Counted from the stretch's first letter, positions 10,817 through 23,036 are shown. The stretch is DNA of 64,000 bases from Aspidiotus rigidus (GCA_035079385.1 JAVHKY010000013.1:9112001-9176000), one strand, 5' to 3'. Numbers and translations: made by a program. The notes: generated by a model from the sequence alone, not told the origin.

Positions 10817-11165
10817 ACGAAGAGTGAAAATATTAGTAGCATAGCCACTAATGGGAGAAAACCTAGAGAAACCCCGCAAAAAGCGCAAGGTCATTATGTT
10901 TGAAACAAGAAAATTTATACAAAATTTGTATAGAAATACCGTTTTAAATAAGTTTGAAACTTTGTTTTAAACAATAAAGAGAAAATATCAATTTCCGATA
11001 TGTCTTAAACAAAAAAAAAAAAGTTTTAAACTAAGGAAACACGCTTTTTCGTTCTTTACAAAAAACTTGCAGCCCACGTATTAGCTTATTGGAACCGATT
11101 GATGCGATCCTAGCGGCTAACCGAGCTGAATTGTAGCAGATCTAGATTTTGAGTACAGTCACGGC
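10817..11165. repeat. GTTTGAAAC / GTTTTAAAC-rich sequence
   Basis: The TGTTTTAAAC-type words continue to about 11035 and then stop near TTGCAGCCC at 11068. This may be a decayed relative of the preceding MITE. No gene. Confidence 0.4.
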
Positions 11166-11864
11166 CTACTCTGTACCAGGGCTGGGTACAGATTGCAAAA
11201 ATTTGATCCGGGTCGATTGTGGATCGCAATCGCGATTCGCGGATCAATCATCGTCCATTGGAAATGATCCGGATCACGAATCATGGATCAGTAACATTTC
11301 TTTGCAATCCAACGGATCAATCAACTGCGGATCAGAACATTTAATCCGTGAACCGCGGATCATAAAGCGCGGGAAAAAATGACCCAAATATGGATCACGG
11401 ATCATCAATTTTTGATCCGTGATCCGTGATCCGATCCATGCCCAGCCCTGCTCTGTACAAGGCCCGAAAGTAGCAATGTCACAACGTTGCATTTCAAAAT
11501 CAGTGGAAACAGATTTATATGGACCCTTGAAAATCAAAAAATTGAATATTTTGATTTGTACGCTAATAAAACGGTGTTTTTGAAAAAAAGGAATAGAATA
11601 TAATATGAAGATCAAATGATTTTCTATTTTTCAATCCCTATTCTAGTGAAATTGGTGCAGTAGAAGAGGAGTCATCATCGTTTGCAAATAAAAAATCAGG
11701 TAGGGTACAAAGTTACAAACAACGTTTTATCTGTTCACCTTCTGTTACACTGCACCAATGAAGATGAACCGCCCCAAAACGTCCCCGATGAAGTGATAAG
11801 AATCCACTGCGTACTGTAAAGTTGTAATTTTCTACATTCCGGCCTTGTATAGAGTAGGAAGCTC
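11166..11864. mobile_element. outer inverted-repeat element hosting a nested MITE
   Basis: The sequence CCTACTCTGTAC continuing (after the nested MITE) as AAGGCCCGAAAGTAG is mirrored at about 11839-11863 by a plus-strand block whose reverse complement reads CCTACTCTATACAAGGCC. The imperfect inverted ends span roughly 27 bp and bracket about 0.7 kb including the insertion. No transposase is seen. Confidence 0.5.
11177..11450. mobile_element. hAT-like MITE with CAGGGCTGGG ends
   Basis: Perfect 10-bp ends CAGGGCTGGG and CCCAGCCCTG, flanked by perfect 8-bp duplications CTCTGTAC (11169-11176 and 11451-11458). The interior is dense in GATCC / GGATC words (GGATCACGGATC, GATCCGTGATCC), making it highly self-complementary. 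There is no coding capacity. Confidence 0.9.
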
Positions 11865-11909
11865 AAGAGCAGGTAATGGACATCCATTTTGTTTCTAACT
11901 CACTGACAG

Positions 11910-12122
11910 CTGGTGGCTTCATTAGGTGATGAAAGCGCGGGTCTGCCGAACATTCATTTCGATATTAACGAAAAGGGTGCTAAATTCATTTACGATGATT
12001 GTCCATTTTACGTACCCGTGGTAGCCTACAGTTTAAACCTTAGAAAACTTTTCGAACAGCGCCAGAATCAAAACCTTGTTCTCATGTTTGTTTACTTTTT
12101 TAGGTAGCTTTCGAGATTGGAT
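11910..12122 (+). CDS. possible small two-exon coding fragment
   Basis: Seen: acceptor TTCTAACTCACTGACAG before 11910, an open frame of 37 codons (LVASLGDESAG, then FDINEKGAKFIYDDCPFYV), a possible donor GTG|GTAGCC at 12021, an 83-base candidate intron ending TTACTTTTTTAG, and six more codons (VAFEIG) before TGA at 12122. The frame also stays open without splicing to 12107. Composition looks coding, but I recognise no family. Upstream exons would have to lie before the inverted-repeat element. It may be a terminal exon pair, a retrocopy fragment, or chance. Confidence 0.3.
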
Positions 12123-13667
12123 GATACCTATTCGAATTATTTCTGGAAACTCGAGAACAAACGTGGATTTCAAGAAACAGTCGTCGATTTTTGGTAAACT
12201 ATCATATTTATAATGATAAGTGTGTTCCGATGGAGAATTATCAGCAAAAGAGGAGCAGGTCGAGGTAGGAAACTAAATTCCAATGCTAATGGAGCAATTA
12301 CTAATCATAAATGATAATTTAAAGCCGATTTAATTTTAACGATATGAGATGAAGGAACATTTTTTCCTTCAGGACCTTTCGTTTGCTCAGATTTTTGAAG
12401 TATACGTCTTAGATTTGATATCTATGAAAGTTCGCAAGTATAAACATTTACCTCCTTAAAAATAGAAGATTCTTATTCCAGACTTTAGGACAAAAGGCAT
12501 TTCTAGTATTTCAAACTGCATACTTATTCTCCTATTTGTTATCAATTTGGTGATATTTATAACGTCATACACTTATGGGTGTTTCTGAGTTGTATATTTA
12601 TTTTCGCCATAAGATCAATATTAGAAACATGACTAAATTGATAACATGTAGGAGAATAGATATGCAATTCAGAATACTAAAATTACCCTTATCCTGACTT
12701 GACATCCATTTTCCTTGCTTTGTATGAAAGAGGGGGGTCATGCACACCCTCCTTCCAAGGCACTTTTCAAAAAAGTACAGCACAGATAGGAGTGTTCCTC
12801 CCTCGATATGTCTAACCGTAATTTAAAGAATGTATTAATCCAACAGATGGAAATTTAGAAGGAGTCACGGTTTTCATCCCGCCTCCCCTTCTGGCCGCAC
12901 CTTTCCTTGTTATCTTTCTAGTTCTCTCTCTCTCTCTGAAATAATCGTGATCTGATCTCGTATTTACAACATCTGATTCCTCGGGTAACGACGTCGATAT
13001 TCCTAACTGCGTTTTTTTTTTTTTTTTTTTTTTTCTCAACGGTACGATAAATTGTACTAATCGAACTACTCGAGAAGGTATAGCAGAACATATACGAGAA
13101 ATAAAAACACCGAAGAGAACAAAAATCGAAAGGAAAAAACAATACATAATATGTAGAGTACAAAATTATTTCGAATTGAGATCGTTATTAACTGTTAAAA
13201 ATTATACGTAATTTTCACATTAATCTACATACCTTTCGAACTCGACTCGAAATTTAATCTGTAACACGAGTGGACGTCTAGATAATGCGGTTCAAGCCAA
13301 TCCAGCATCTATAACCCAATCCATTTAAATACAACCAACGCCTCACACGGTTCGACTTTGTGCCGGATTTCGCAACGACTCTCGTTGTTGTTTTTTTTTT
13401 CCTCGAGAAAACACGGTACAAGCGGCGAATTTTTTAAGAAAAATTGCTGATCGAAATTACTATCTATCTAAAAAACAAATAAGACACCTGGGGCCCTCAC
13501 GCTAGCCTATACCTATCGTTTGCACAGACCGACGATATCGAAAGTGACGAATTCCGAAGCTAATTTCGTGTACACATAGGATCAACAAGGATTCGATTTT
13601 ACGGTAGCAAATAATTGGCTTTTCAAAATGCCTACAGCCAGTTTTTATAAAAATTTGTCGTCGCCTT
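12123..13667. other. 3' flank of the activin gene, probably including its 3' UTR
   Basis: The activin stop codon is at 13668-13670 on the minus strand, so its 3' UTR must run leftward from 13667. On the plus strand TTTATT words, which read AATAAA on the minus strand, occur near 12598, but I cannot say which site is used. Contains a poly-T run at about 13013-13034 and a CT-rich tract near 12925-12940. No other gene is recognised. Confidence 0.4.
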
Positions 13668-14279
13668 TCACGGGCACCCACACTCGTCGACCACCATTTT
13701 CGGAAGATCTCGTTTGATCACGTTACGATCGGGTGTGATGTAGATGAGGGAAATTGACGAGAATTTGACGGGCGCGCAGCACGGCTCGAACAACGAATAT
13801 TGATTGATTTTCTTGTAATCCTCCATGGCGAACGAGTGCGGATTGATGTAGGTGTCCGGTGTACGATGGAATCCGCCGCAGTCGCCGCGGCAATAATTTG
13901 CGTAGTAACCGCTAGGCGCGATAATCCACGTATGCCAGCCTATATCTCGAAATCTTATGTAGAATTGCTGTTTACAACATTGGTCACGTTTGGCTAGTGA
14001 GCAGTCGATTGCCCTCCGTCGCACGCGACGTGTCACAGTCGGATCAGGATGTATGATAAGGAATGGTTTTTCCCATTTGTTCGCTTGCCGAGGATCGTCG
14101 AACAACACGGGGGTTACGTAATCACCGCATCCAGTACACTCGACCAGTAGCCGGAGTCGATCCTTCTGCGATGTCGAGTACCACTGCTTCACCGTACTCG
14201 TGATATCGAAGGTTTTCCACCCGAGACTAGATAAGGTTACTGGTAAGGAAGCCGCGAGTTTGGAATGTTCTTCGAATTC
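13668..14279 (-). CDS. activin-type TGF-beta ligand, terminal exon
   Basis: Secreted dimeric growth factor of the activin/inhibin-beta group; such ligands signal through type I/II receptor serine kinases to SMAD2/3-type effectors. The exon begins after a TGTTCTGTCTTATGCAG acceptor in phase 0 and codes 203 residues. The first 89 finish the prodomain (GWKTFDITSTVKQW, then VECTGCGD). RRVRRR at 14013-14030 is a furin-like site. The mature ligand is 114 residues (from 14012) with nine cysteines at mature positions 4, 12, 13, 41, 45, 78, 79, 111 and 113, the TGF-beta/activin nine-cysteine pattern; WIIAPSGYYANYCRGDC and the end VDECGCP are diagnostic. All key cysteines are present and the frame is intact. 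It joins the exon at 25267-25487 in phase. It could be called activin-beta or inhibin beta chain; I leave the symbol open. Confidence 0.97.
   Translation of the reverse strand, partial: EFEEHSKLAASLPVTLSSLGWKTFDITSTVKQWYSTSQKDRLRLLVECTGCGDYVTPVLFDDPRQANKWEKPFLIIHPDPTVTRRVRRRAIDCSLAKRDQCCKQQFYIRFRDIGWHTWIIAPSGYYANYCRGDCGGFHRTPDTYINPHSFAMEDYKKINQYSLFEPCCAPVKFSSISLIYITPDRNVIKRDLPKMVVDECGCP
14013..14030 (-). other. furin-type processing site of the activin precursor
   Basis: The six codons RRVRRR sit directly before AIDC, the first residues of the mature ligand. Basic R-x-x-R motifs here are cut by furin-like proprotein convertases in this family. The exact cut position is inferred. Confidence 0.85.
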
Positions 14280-14689
14280 CTGCATAAGACAGAACAAAAA
14301 AAGAAATCTTGATGAGCAAATGAAAGCAACTGACAGGATTTGAGAAAATGAGATTCATGCGGGAGGAGGGGAAAGGAAATGGTAAGATATGAGCTAACGA
14401 TGCTGCATAAGAGAATCTTGACTTGAGGAAATTTTGCTCTTAAAATAAGCTATATTTATCTTCCCCACTCTTACCATTCTACATCAACAATTCTCTGGAG
14501 AGGTAATCGCCACCATCAAGACGTGACGTCATTGACCTATAGTAGAGATCAATATGGAAGAATTTTGTAGTCTTTCACTTCTACGAGGTACTCGTAGAAG
14601 GATAAAGAAACATGGAAACTTCCACCAATTTTAGGTGGTTTGATCTTGAGAATCGGCAGCTTTTAAGCAATACTTACAAATATATAAGC

Positions 14690-15790
14690 CGAAAATATAG
14701 GGAAAAACGACAGCCTCAACGAGGAACGCAGGGAACCTAGGTTTTATTGTACGAATGTTTTGATGTTGAAAATTGAATTCAAGATTGAAGTCCCTATTTC
14801 TGAGTCCCTTTCTGTCATTTATGGCTCGATATTCGCGTATTTTCTATGTCCAATTCCTTCACTAGGGTTGGTCAGTTTAATTCAACGGTGAACAGCGAGA
14901 CGCCAAATCCTCAAAACTACCACACACAGAGCAAATTTTTTGTTGAAGCTCGGGGCTCACATTGTCACGAGATGTCTTTCGCTGTCTTTCCCAATTGAGG
15001 CATATTGCAAACCATCCGACCATTCAAGGACTTGGAAAAATTTAGAAAAACTTGAAGAAAAGTTGGAGTCTTAGACTGGGTTCGAAGGAGTATTTCAAGC
15101 TAAGACTCCTCATGTTAAGATTAATTTGGAGCTGTGAGGGTTACAACATTGGAAAACGTCCGCTTCCGCTCTCGGTGACTTCATCAATGGCCTTGACTTA
15201 ATTTGGGGACTCCAAAAATTGAGGGTTCCGGCCCTTTCTGCAGGAAGGTGGGGAGGGGGCTTGAAAATACGATTTTTCTGATGAAGTTAACCGAGGAATT
15301 AAAGGAACCTGTTCCATGGGGCGAATTTGGTTTCGATATTGAGAATTGAATTCTTAATTTGAATGCTCAAAAGGCCCCCCTTATTATACGTAGCTCCATA
15401 TTTAAAATTTTTTCCAAATCCTCCGGCTGCCATATAACTTAATATTCAGAAATTTTTCCAAGTCTTCCTTTGATGATTCGAAGTTCTTCTAGTCCTCCTC
15501 CTACCAAACATGGCTTGAAAGTGAAAATCTTTCTAAATGCTCTCCCATCAAATGAAGCTCAAAACTCTAAATTTTTCCAAGTTCCCCATTCCTATATGGC
15601 TTCATGGCGGAAATTTTCTCAATTTCCTTGTGCCGTCCGACCAAAGACGTGGAAAATCTCGACTCTCGAGTAATACTATATATGATACGAGGGTAACGTG
15701 GAAAAATTTCCATTCTCGAGCCGTAACATATGACAGAAGGAGGACTTATAGTATTTAGAGCATTGTATATCTGGCTCATTGAAGGGGCAA
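14690..15790. repeat. fragments of the hairpin-ended repeat family
   Basis: Left-module words (AACGAGGAACGCAGGGAACC) at about 14718 and a relative near 15295 (AACCGAGGAATTAAAGGAAC), followed by decayed CAAGTCCCC / CTCGAG units up to 15740. At 15170-15200 lies the TTCATCAATGGCCTTGAC block also found at the right window edge. No gene. Confidence 0.5.
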
Positions 15791-15879
15791 AGCTAATTAG
15801 TATATGAAACATTGCATGTGTAGTTACACAAAGGTGCTATCCTAATATTTTTCAACCCATTGCACAGGTTACTTGCGTT

Positions 15880-18365
15880 TCTTGTTCAACTTGTTAAGGG
15901 AGCCGTTGTTTTTGCCAATTCCTGTCATGGACAAAAAATTTTGACCGCTAATGTGGGATTCAAGGTTATGGACAAGAAATGTTGACTCCAACCATAATAA
16001 ATTTTGACCACTACCATGGAATTTCCTCGGTGGGGAACGAAAGTTTTGGCCACAAGCAAAGAAAATCTTGATCACCACTATGGAATTCCTACAATGTGGA
16101 GAGGAAATTCTGGCTCCGACCAAGGAAAATTTTGACCACTGATCTAGAGTTCTTTTATTACAGACAAAAAGTTTTTATCATAACTATAGAATTCATACCT
16201 CATAGATGGAAAATTTTGACAAAGACCATGGCATTCCTATGTTGTGGACACAAAGTTTCTGCCATAATTATAGTTGGATGAAAAATTTTGACTAGGACTA
16301 TGAAACCCCAAGTTGTGGATATAGGAAATTTTGACCAGAATCATGAAATTTCTATAGTGTGAACAGAAAGTTTTAGTTTGTGTAATCATATAATTCCCAA
16401 GTCATTGGTGGAAAATTTTGAGTAAGACTGTGGGATTTCAAGTTGTGGACAGGAAATTTTGATTCCAATCATGATCAATTTTTACCAAGACTATAGAATT
16501 CCTATGACGGGGACAGAATGTGCGGTCACAAGCAAAGAAAGTTTTTATTCCCACTATAGAATTTTAATATGAAAATTTTTACCGAGACTATGGAATTCCA
16601 AGTTATGGATAGGAAATTTTGCCTCCAATCATGATAAATTTTGACAAAGACTATATAATTCCTATGTTGGGGACAGAATGTTTTTGCAACAACCATAGAA
16701 TTCCTATGACTGTCATGGATGGAAAATTTTGACCAAGACTGTGGGATTCCAAGTCGTGGACAGGAAATTTTGACTCCGACTATGATGAATTTTGACAAAG
16801 ACCATAAAATTCTTATGTTGGGGACAGAATGTTTTTGCCACAACTAAAGAATTTCTATGTCATAGATGGAAAATTTTGACCAAGATTATGGAATTCCAAA
16901 TTGAGGACAATTTTTACCACTACCATAGAATTCCTATGTTGTAGAGAGGAAATTTTGACTCCAACCAAGGAGAATTTTAATTACTATAATATGGAATTGT
17001 TATTAGTAAAAAAGAAAAATCGACGCTTTTACCGCACAGAATTTTATTTATCTATTTTCATCAAAGTTCAAACTGAAGGCTTTTATCAAGACAAAGTTTT
17101 TTTTTTTTTCTATTCTATTATTAAATATTCTTGCAGGCAAGTTTGGAATTCTTATGTTGCAGACAGAAAGATTTTGCCATAACTATAGAATTCCTATCTC
17201 ATCGATGAAAAATGTTGACTAAAACCATGGCATTCCTATGTTGTGGACACAAAGTTTCTGCCATAAATATAAAATTTCTATCTCATGGACAGGAAATTTT
17301 GACCAGAATCATGAAATTTGGTGTGACAGAAATTTTTAGTCACAACCATAAAATTCCCAAGTCATGGATGGACAATTCTGACTAAGACTATGGAATTCTA
17401 AGTTGTGGATAGGAAATTTGGACTTCAATCATGATAAATTTTGATTGAGACCATAGAATTCCTATGTTGGCGACAAAATATTTTTGCCAGAACCAGGGAA
17501 AGTTATTATTTTTTTACAATAGAATTCCAATATGGAAAATTTTGACCAAGACTATGGAATACCAAGTTGTGGATTGGAAATTTTGACTCCAATCATGATA
17601 AATTTTGACAAAGACTGTATAATTCCTATGTTGGCGACAGAATGTTTTTGCCGCAACCATAGAATTCTTATGACTGTCACAGATGGAAAATTTCGACCAA
17701 CACTATGGGATTCCAAGTTGTGGACAGGAAATAGGCCTATTGACTCCAACTATGATCAATTTTGACCGCTACCATGGAATTTTTACGCCGTGGAAACTAC
17801 AACCAAGTAGAATTTTTATCACTTTTGTAGAATTCCTATGTTGTGGAGAGGAAATTTTGACTCCGACCAGGGGAAATTTTGATTTTCTTATTAGTAGAAA
17901 AGAAAAATTGAGGCTTTTCCCGCACAGAATTTCATTTATTTATGTCATCGACGTTTTGCTCAAGCTAGTGACCTCTATCAAGACAAAAAGTTTTTGTTTT
18001 CTCTTCTATTATTACTAAATATCCTTGCGCGCAACTTTGGAATTCTTATATTGTGGTTTACCATAACTGTAGAACTCCTACCTCATAAAAATAAAAGTTT
18101 GACCAAGACCATGGAATTCCAATGTTGTAGACACACAGTTTCTGCCATAACTATGGAATTTCCATCTCATGGATGGAAAATTATTTCTTTGGTGTGGACA
18201 GAATGTTTTGCTCTCAACCAAGGGAAATAGAATTCCTATGTTGTGGTTAGAAAATTTTGACTAAGACCACGAAAGCCCAATTTTGTGAACAAAAACTTCG
18301 AACACAATCATGGGAAATTTTGACCACGACTACGGAATTCCTATATTGTGGACAGAAAATTAACC
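15880..18365. repeat. degenerate minisatellite, about 2.5 kb
   Basis: The phrase GGAAATTTTGACNNNNACNA with AT(A/G)GAATTCCTATGTTGTGGAC recurs throughout, with a basic unit near 50 bp and a longer period near 150 bp (GATGGAAAATTTTGACCAAG at 16719 and 16867). Two blocks (about 16985-17110 and 17880-18015) share an unrelated GTAAAAAAGAAAAAT..CGCACAGAATTT..GTTTTT segment, suggesting duplication of a larger unit. The reading frames across it are artefacts. Confidence 0.8.
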
Positions 18366-20560
18366 ATGGGAAATTTTAATCTTTGTTGACTGCATACTTG
18401 ACTTTGTGAACTATAAAAAGTGATCTTTCCGTTTGGTAGGCCGCATACTACACTGTACAGGCAGAACGCATACGAGGGCCAACACTTTCCTTCCTAAATG
18501 GGTGGACCGCATATGAGATCGGGACCATTGGATCAAAAGGAAGGTTGAGCTCTGTACCTTCAAGCTGGGTTATATGTAAGCATGGCTCCTATAAAGCTAA
18601 ATTTCCCCTTTACGCATAGAAGTTGAATTACAACTGAGGACGTACCTGGCAAAAGGATGTCTCAACTAACATAAGCGAAGCCTATCGGAGGAATTTAAGC
18701 CAAGAGGTTTGAGCTTGATTAATTGATTTTCAAGGAAAAATACAACGAATTGAAGAAGGACGCGACTCATCAATAGTTTTAGATGGTTAGAAGGGGATAA
18801 GGGGCTTGGAAACATTAAAAGCATGATTCATGAAGGTATGACCTCATCAGGGCCAGAAATCCTTTAAAATCTTTACAGGCTAAGGAAAGTATCTACCAGC
18901 AGAAGAGTGTGACGTCATCAAGGGATGATTTTTGGTTTTGATTCCAACTCACTTGACTAAATAACTGAATGGTCGATTCTTTTATAGCTCGAAAGTAAAA
19001 CTTTTTTCTACTCCCTCCCCTCAATCACTAAGCTGAATGGTCAAAATTTTTCTAGGAAAATTTTCCTGAGTTATACCCTCAAAACAGCCCATAATTTTTC
19101 TATCTGATCATCTTTATTATTGTCCACAAGTTTGCCTGTAATGATTAGGCCAATCTTCAATCGCAAAAATCTTACAGATGAAATTCCCCCCTACCCCTCC
19201 CCTAAGAAAATCAAAGTAGTCACCTAGAACTATTTCTTCTGATTGTCCTCGCGGTTCTTCTTTGAGATGTATTTTCAATTTATGATCGAAAATATTAGTT
19301 TCAGAACCAGATTTCGATTCCAAGTGCTCTTAAATCATAAAGCAATAAACGTTGCAAATATACCAACTTGTAATAAACATTTCAATAATAAACATATTTT
19401 CCAAGTGAATGAAGCGCGCGTGTTGCCCATTTATTGACATACGATACCACATCTAGTCTCGGATATAATTTATTCTTGTCGTAATATTAATAAGTCTTCA
19501 TTCAAAAAACTCCAAATCTTTTTTACCGTATTGTACAGGCTGTCACAAGTTAACGCAATAATTCTCGATAGCGTAGGGGCCGAAAAAGAAAAAATTGAAG
19601 TAGATTATGAAATCATCCTACGCCAACGCGGGCTAATATGAATGCCAAATCGCGTATTATGAACAGTATCCAGCTTTCCACCCTTACGTAAAATTTATCC
19701 GTATTTTAAAAAATGAACTCGAATCCGTTTCATAGTATATATTCTCGGTACACCCCCGCCCCCTGACGGCAAATTACTCGTCGTATAGGCCTATGCTCGC
19801 CGAAAAATTTTAGATACCTAATGATTAAATAAATGATTATCATCTCGTTTAATAACTCGACGTTTTTCCGCTCTTTCTCTTCCTTCTTTTTGTTGTCCCT
19901 TTCAAAATTCTGTTTTCGATGTCGTAATGATTAACGAGCTGTTCGGCGGAATTTCAATAGACGAAGTAAAAAAGGCTCGCAGCCCGTTTGATATTGGCAA
20001 ATAGGTATAGTCGAACATTCATCTAGCTAATGACGTATACGTGAACTGCCGAGTTCGAATGTTCGCCTTCGGTTTTGAAAATCGTTACCACGTCGGGTTT
20101 ACGCGTCATTAGTATTTTTAAATTGATTGTTTAATGTGTTACTTAATATAAGGCTAAATCAAAACAAATCGTTAATTCAAAAACAGACTCGCGTAAAAAC
20201 GTCCCTGAAATCTTGTTACGCGTAATACCTTGCCGCGCAATTTCACTATCCTTGAGTAACGCACCTGTGTCCCAACAGACAGGCTTCATCACTCATCATT
20301 CCATCTAAAATTGAAATCGATACGTATCTGAACGCATGAAAGGAACAAAAAAAAAAGGAAAGGTGAAGGTCTTACCGCAGCATCGATTCTTTTCTGACAA
20401 GATAAGAACGAGTAGAAGCTTTCTAACTACCTACGAATCTTTATATCCGACGAAATTCGTAAGTTCGAAAAGGTTATCGCACTTTCTCGTTTCCTGCTCC
20501 TCGTAAATCAAGTTTTTCCAAAATAAGAATCATTAATTACATTACATCTAAATAAGTACC
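18366..20560. other. intronic DNA, largely unique, no gene
   Basis: 18400-19100 carries a few repeat words (TGACGTCATCA at 18910). 19440-20560 has no repeat I recognise, is AT-rich with ATTAAT and CGTAAT words, and has no coding frame. No conserved element can be asserted from one sequence. Confidence 0.45.
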
Positions 20561-22540
20561 GAGGTCAGGAGTTCAGGAGAGGAAGATATGGTGGTTTGTA
20601 AGAATAAACAAAGAAGTGAGGAAAGATATGTAGGAGGATTCTCAAAAAAATTGAGGGAGTGAGGAGAAGAGAATGACTCAGTTTATGCAGGTGACGTGAA
20701 ATTATGCAAGTTGTAATTTTCTGGTCATGAGATGAAGAGAGTCAGAGCGGATATTCGACGAATTCAAAGGGGTAATGTACTCAAAAGAGAGTAGAGAAAT
20801 GCGAAAACCGCATGAAACACAGCCGCTTAGCGCTTTTGGTTAGACAACTATCTTCAGAGTATGAACGAGAAGAAGCGACTGAGCCCAAGACCAACTAGAA
20901 CAGTCTAACAGAGGAACTCAAAAGAAAGTCATGATTGAACCAAAGAGTCATCGAAATGGGAATTATTCTCATAGACTCATTCAATCAAACCTTCGTCCGA
21001 AAGATACCCGTTTAGAACGGTAATGTCTTTGTAATTCCAGTGTCAAATAATGTCGATATTTTCGAGGGCCAGACGTTTAAAATATGAGGCTTTAGACCTT
21101 ATTTTGAACTTCTGCCCACTTTCAATTAAATGGTCCGGACAAGTTACTCTACTTCTACACTTTTTTATGCTCAGCCACTCTGATTTGGAGTTGACGGCCA
21201 GTCATCCCTACATAGACTCCAGGGCAGCGGAGAAAACTTGTCTAGGAAAGGAAGTCCAGCCCAACGTATTCTACTATCTAGGTGTGAATTCCCAGGAAAG
21301 GAGATGGTAGGTTGGTAGAGTCGATACGCTTTCTAGTAAGCCACCTCTGGACCATGAGATCAATATCCAACCTAACCTGGTGCTTAATTGTCAGCAGATC
21401 TTTCTGGAAAGTAGCTTGACTCAAGGAAACATGAGTCAGGCGACAAATTAAGCTATTGAAAGTTGCAATTTCTTGGCCAGCAGGACGAAAAGACGACCCG
21501 TGGGTCACAATATTATTCCTATAAATTCCAAACTCATGGACGTCTTCTTTAACAGAGTTGGACGAGTCCAAGAAGTTTATTGAAGAGCCACCTCCTTCCA
21601 GAGTGAATTTTCTGGAAGGGTTATTGGCTATTTAAATATGCAAGAAACTCACTCAGAAGTTCTGTAGGACTGATCCACGCAAACAATCTTGTGCCAATAA
21701 TAGACATGAGTCAAAAACACCTGGCCCGAGGAAAACATCAATCTCGAATTTAGACATAAATACTTCTAAAATAAGGGAGCTCTATGGGGAGGACCATAAG
21801 GAATCCCCACTTTTCCGGGGAACTCCAAGAATTTTCCACCAAATTTACAAAAATTAGGACACCAACCTTCAGAGGGACACCAGATTTAACGGGCCGCATC
21901 GGGATATTCCATAAATGAGGGTTCTTTTGCAGCAATTAAAACAACAGAATACGGTGAAAATTGAGAGAGAATACGAAAGGACAATGGAAAACTTAAATTA
22001 TAAAGCGGGGGACAATGATTCGGATCATTTAGAGCTTCAGCTTATAGAGCTTGAAACTCAAACTTTATTCATCTCCTTCGTCCTTCGTCCATAGACAGCT
22101 GAACTAAAAATTTTTTTCACTATCCTCATCACGTCACGAGCTGGGTGGCGACGTATTTCTCAAGAATGTACCCTGAAAAGGATCGTCAAAGAGTATCTTC
22201 AAGCTTGGAATCTAAAAAACTAGCTTTCCTGACTTCTTGAGAGTGAGGAACCCATCCTTACTTTTGTTGCGGATACGTCTTCAGAAAATGTCTGTGTCTG
22301 CTTGAAATTATACCAGAGCCTGGATTTTTCGGCACTAGAAATAAAAAACTCGCGGGTTCTTTAACAGGGTTGAACGAGGGGTGGCAGAAACCTGTATTAT
22401 GGGCGATCTATGACGTCATCAGATTTTGACGTCATAAGGCTGACCTACGACGTCACAAATCCGAACTTGGAAGTCGAAAAATGTCGACTTCCAAGTTATA
22501 TACGATAGGGAGGGGGGGGGGACTTGAAAAACGACTGCTT
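20561..22540. other. intronic DNA, purine-rich then unclassified
   Basis: Contains reading frames on both strands (21050-21310 plus, 21278-21571 minus) without any domain I recognise. The end (22370-22510) has TGACGTCA-type words (TGACGTCATCAGATTTTGACG). Nothing further is supported. Confidence 0.4.
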
Positions 22541-22599
22541 TTTTAACAATGCTAACAGAGAAACGCTTGGAACCTTTCTATGGGTTGAAAAATAATAGA

Positions 22600-22880
22600 T
22601 TAATAATATGACCCGCATTAGGATAGCCCCTTCAAGTGACTAGACATGCAATACTTTGTACACCGATTGACTTAGCCCCTTCAATGAGCCTGATATGCAA
22701 TGTTTCAAACACCAAGTCCCCCTTCCATTATTTATTATTACGGGTCGCGAGTCAAGATTTTTTCAAGTGCCCCGCCAGTCATGTGTAGCTCGAGAGTCGA
22801 ATTTTTCGAAGTTCTTCGCCGAACAGCGAACGGCGAATTTCTCAAAAAAAAAACTCACAGAACAGGTTCCCTTTTAAAAT
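22600..22880. repeat. TAGCCCCTTCAA / TATGCAATG repeat joined to a hairpin-family right end
   Basis: The word pair TAGCCCCTTCAA...AGACATGCAATAC recurs here, at 27365-27450 and as an array at 39290-39730. It is followed by tandem units and a right module whose terminal hairpin is mutated (ACAGGTTCCCTTTTAAAAT). Confidence 0.6.
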
Positions 22881-23036
22881 GTGACCGAGGATGAGAAAAG
22901 GGACCTTAGTGGGCAAAAAAATTGATTTTTTCTGATTAAATCATGTGAAAGAGCGTGAAAAATTATGTGAAGAACTATCATAAACAGAAAAATTGATTTT
23001 TTGCCCACTAAGGTCCCTTTTCTCATCCTCGGTCAC
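22881..23036. mobile_element. GTGACC-ended MITE, copy 1
   Basis: A 156-bp element with inverted ends of about 49 bp (GTGACCGAGGATGAGAAAAG at left; its complement closes the right end at GGTCAC). The flanking 4-bp duplication is AAAT (22877-22880 and 23037-23040). It sits exactly inside the hairpin-family end. Its outer 23 bp resemble those of the copies at 39058 and 63611; the inner arm differs (GGACCTTAGTGGGC). Confidence 0.85.
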
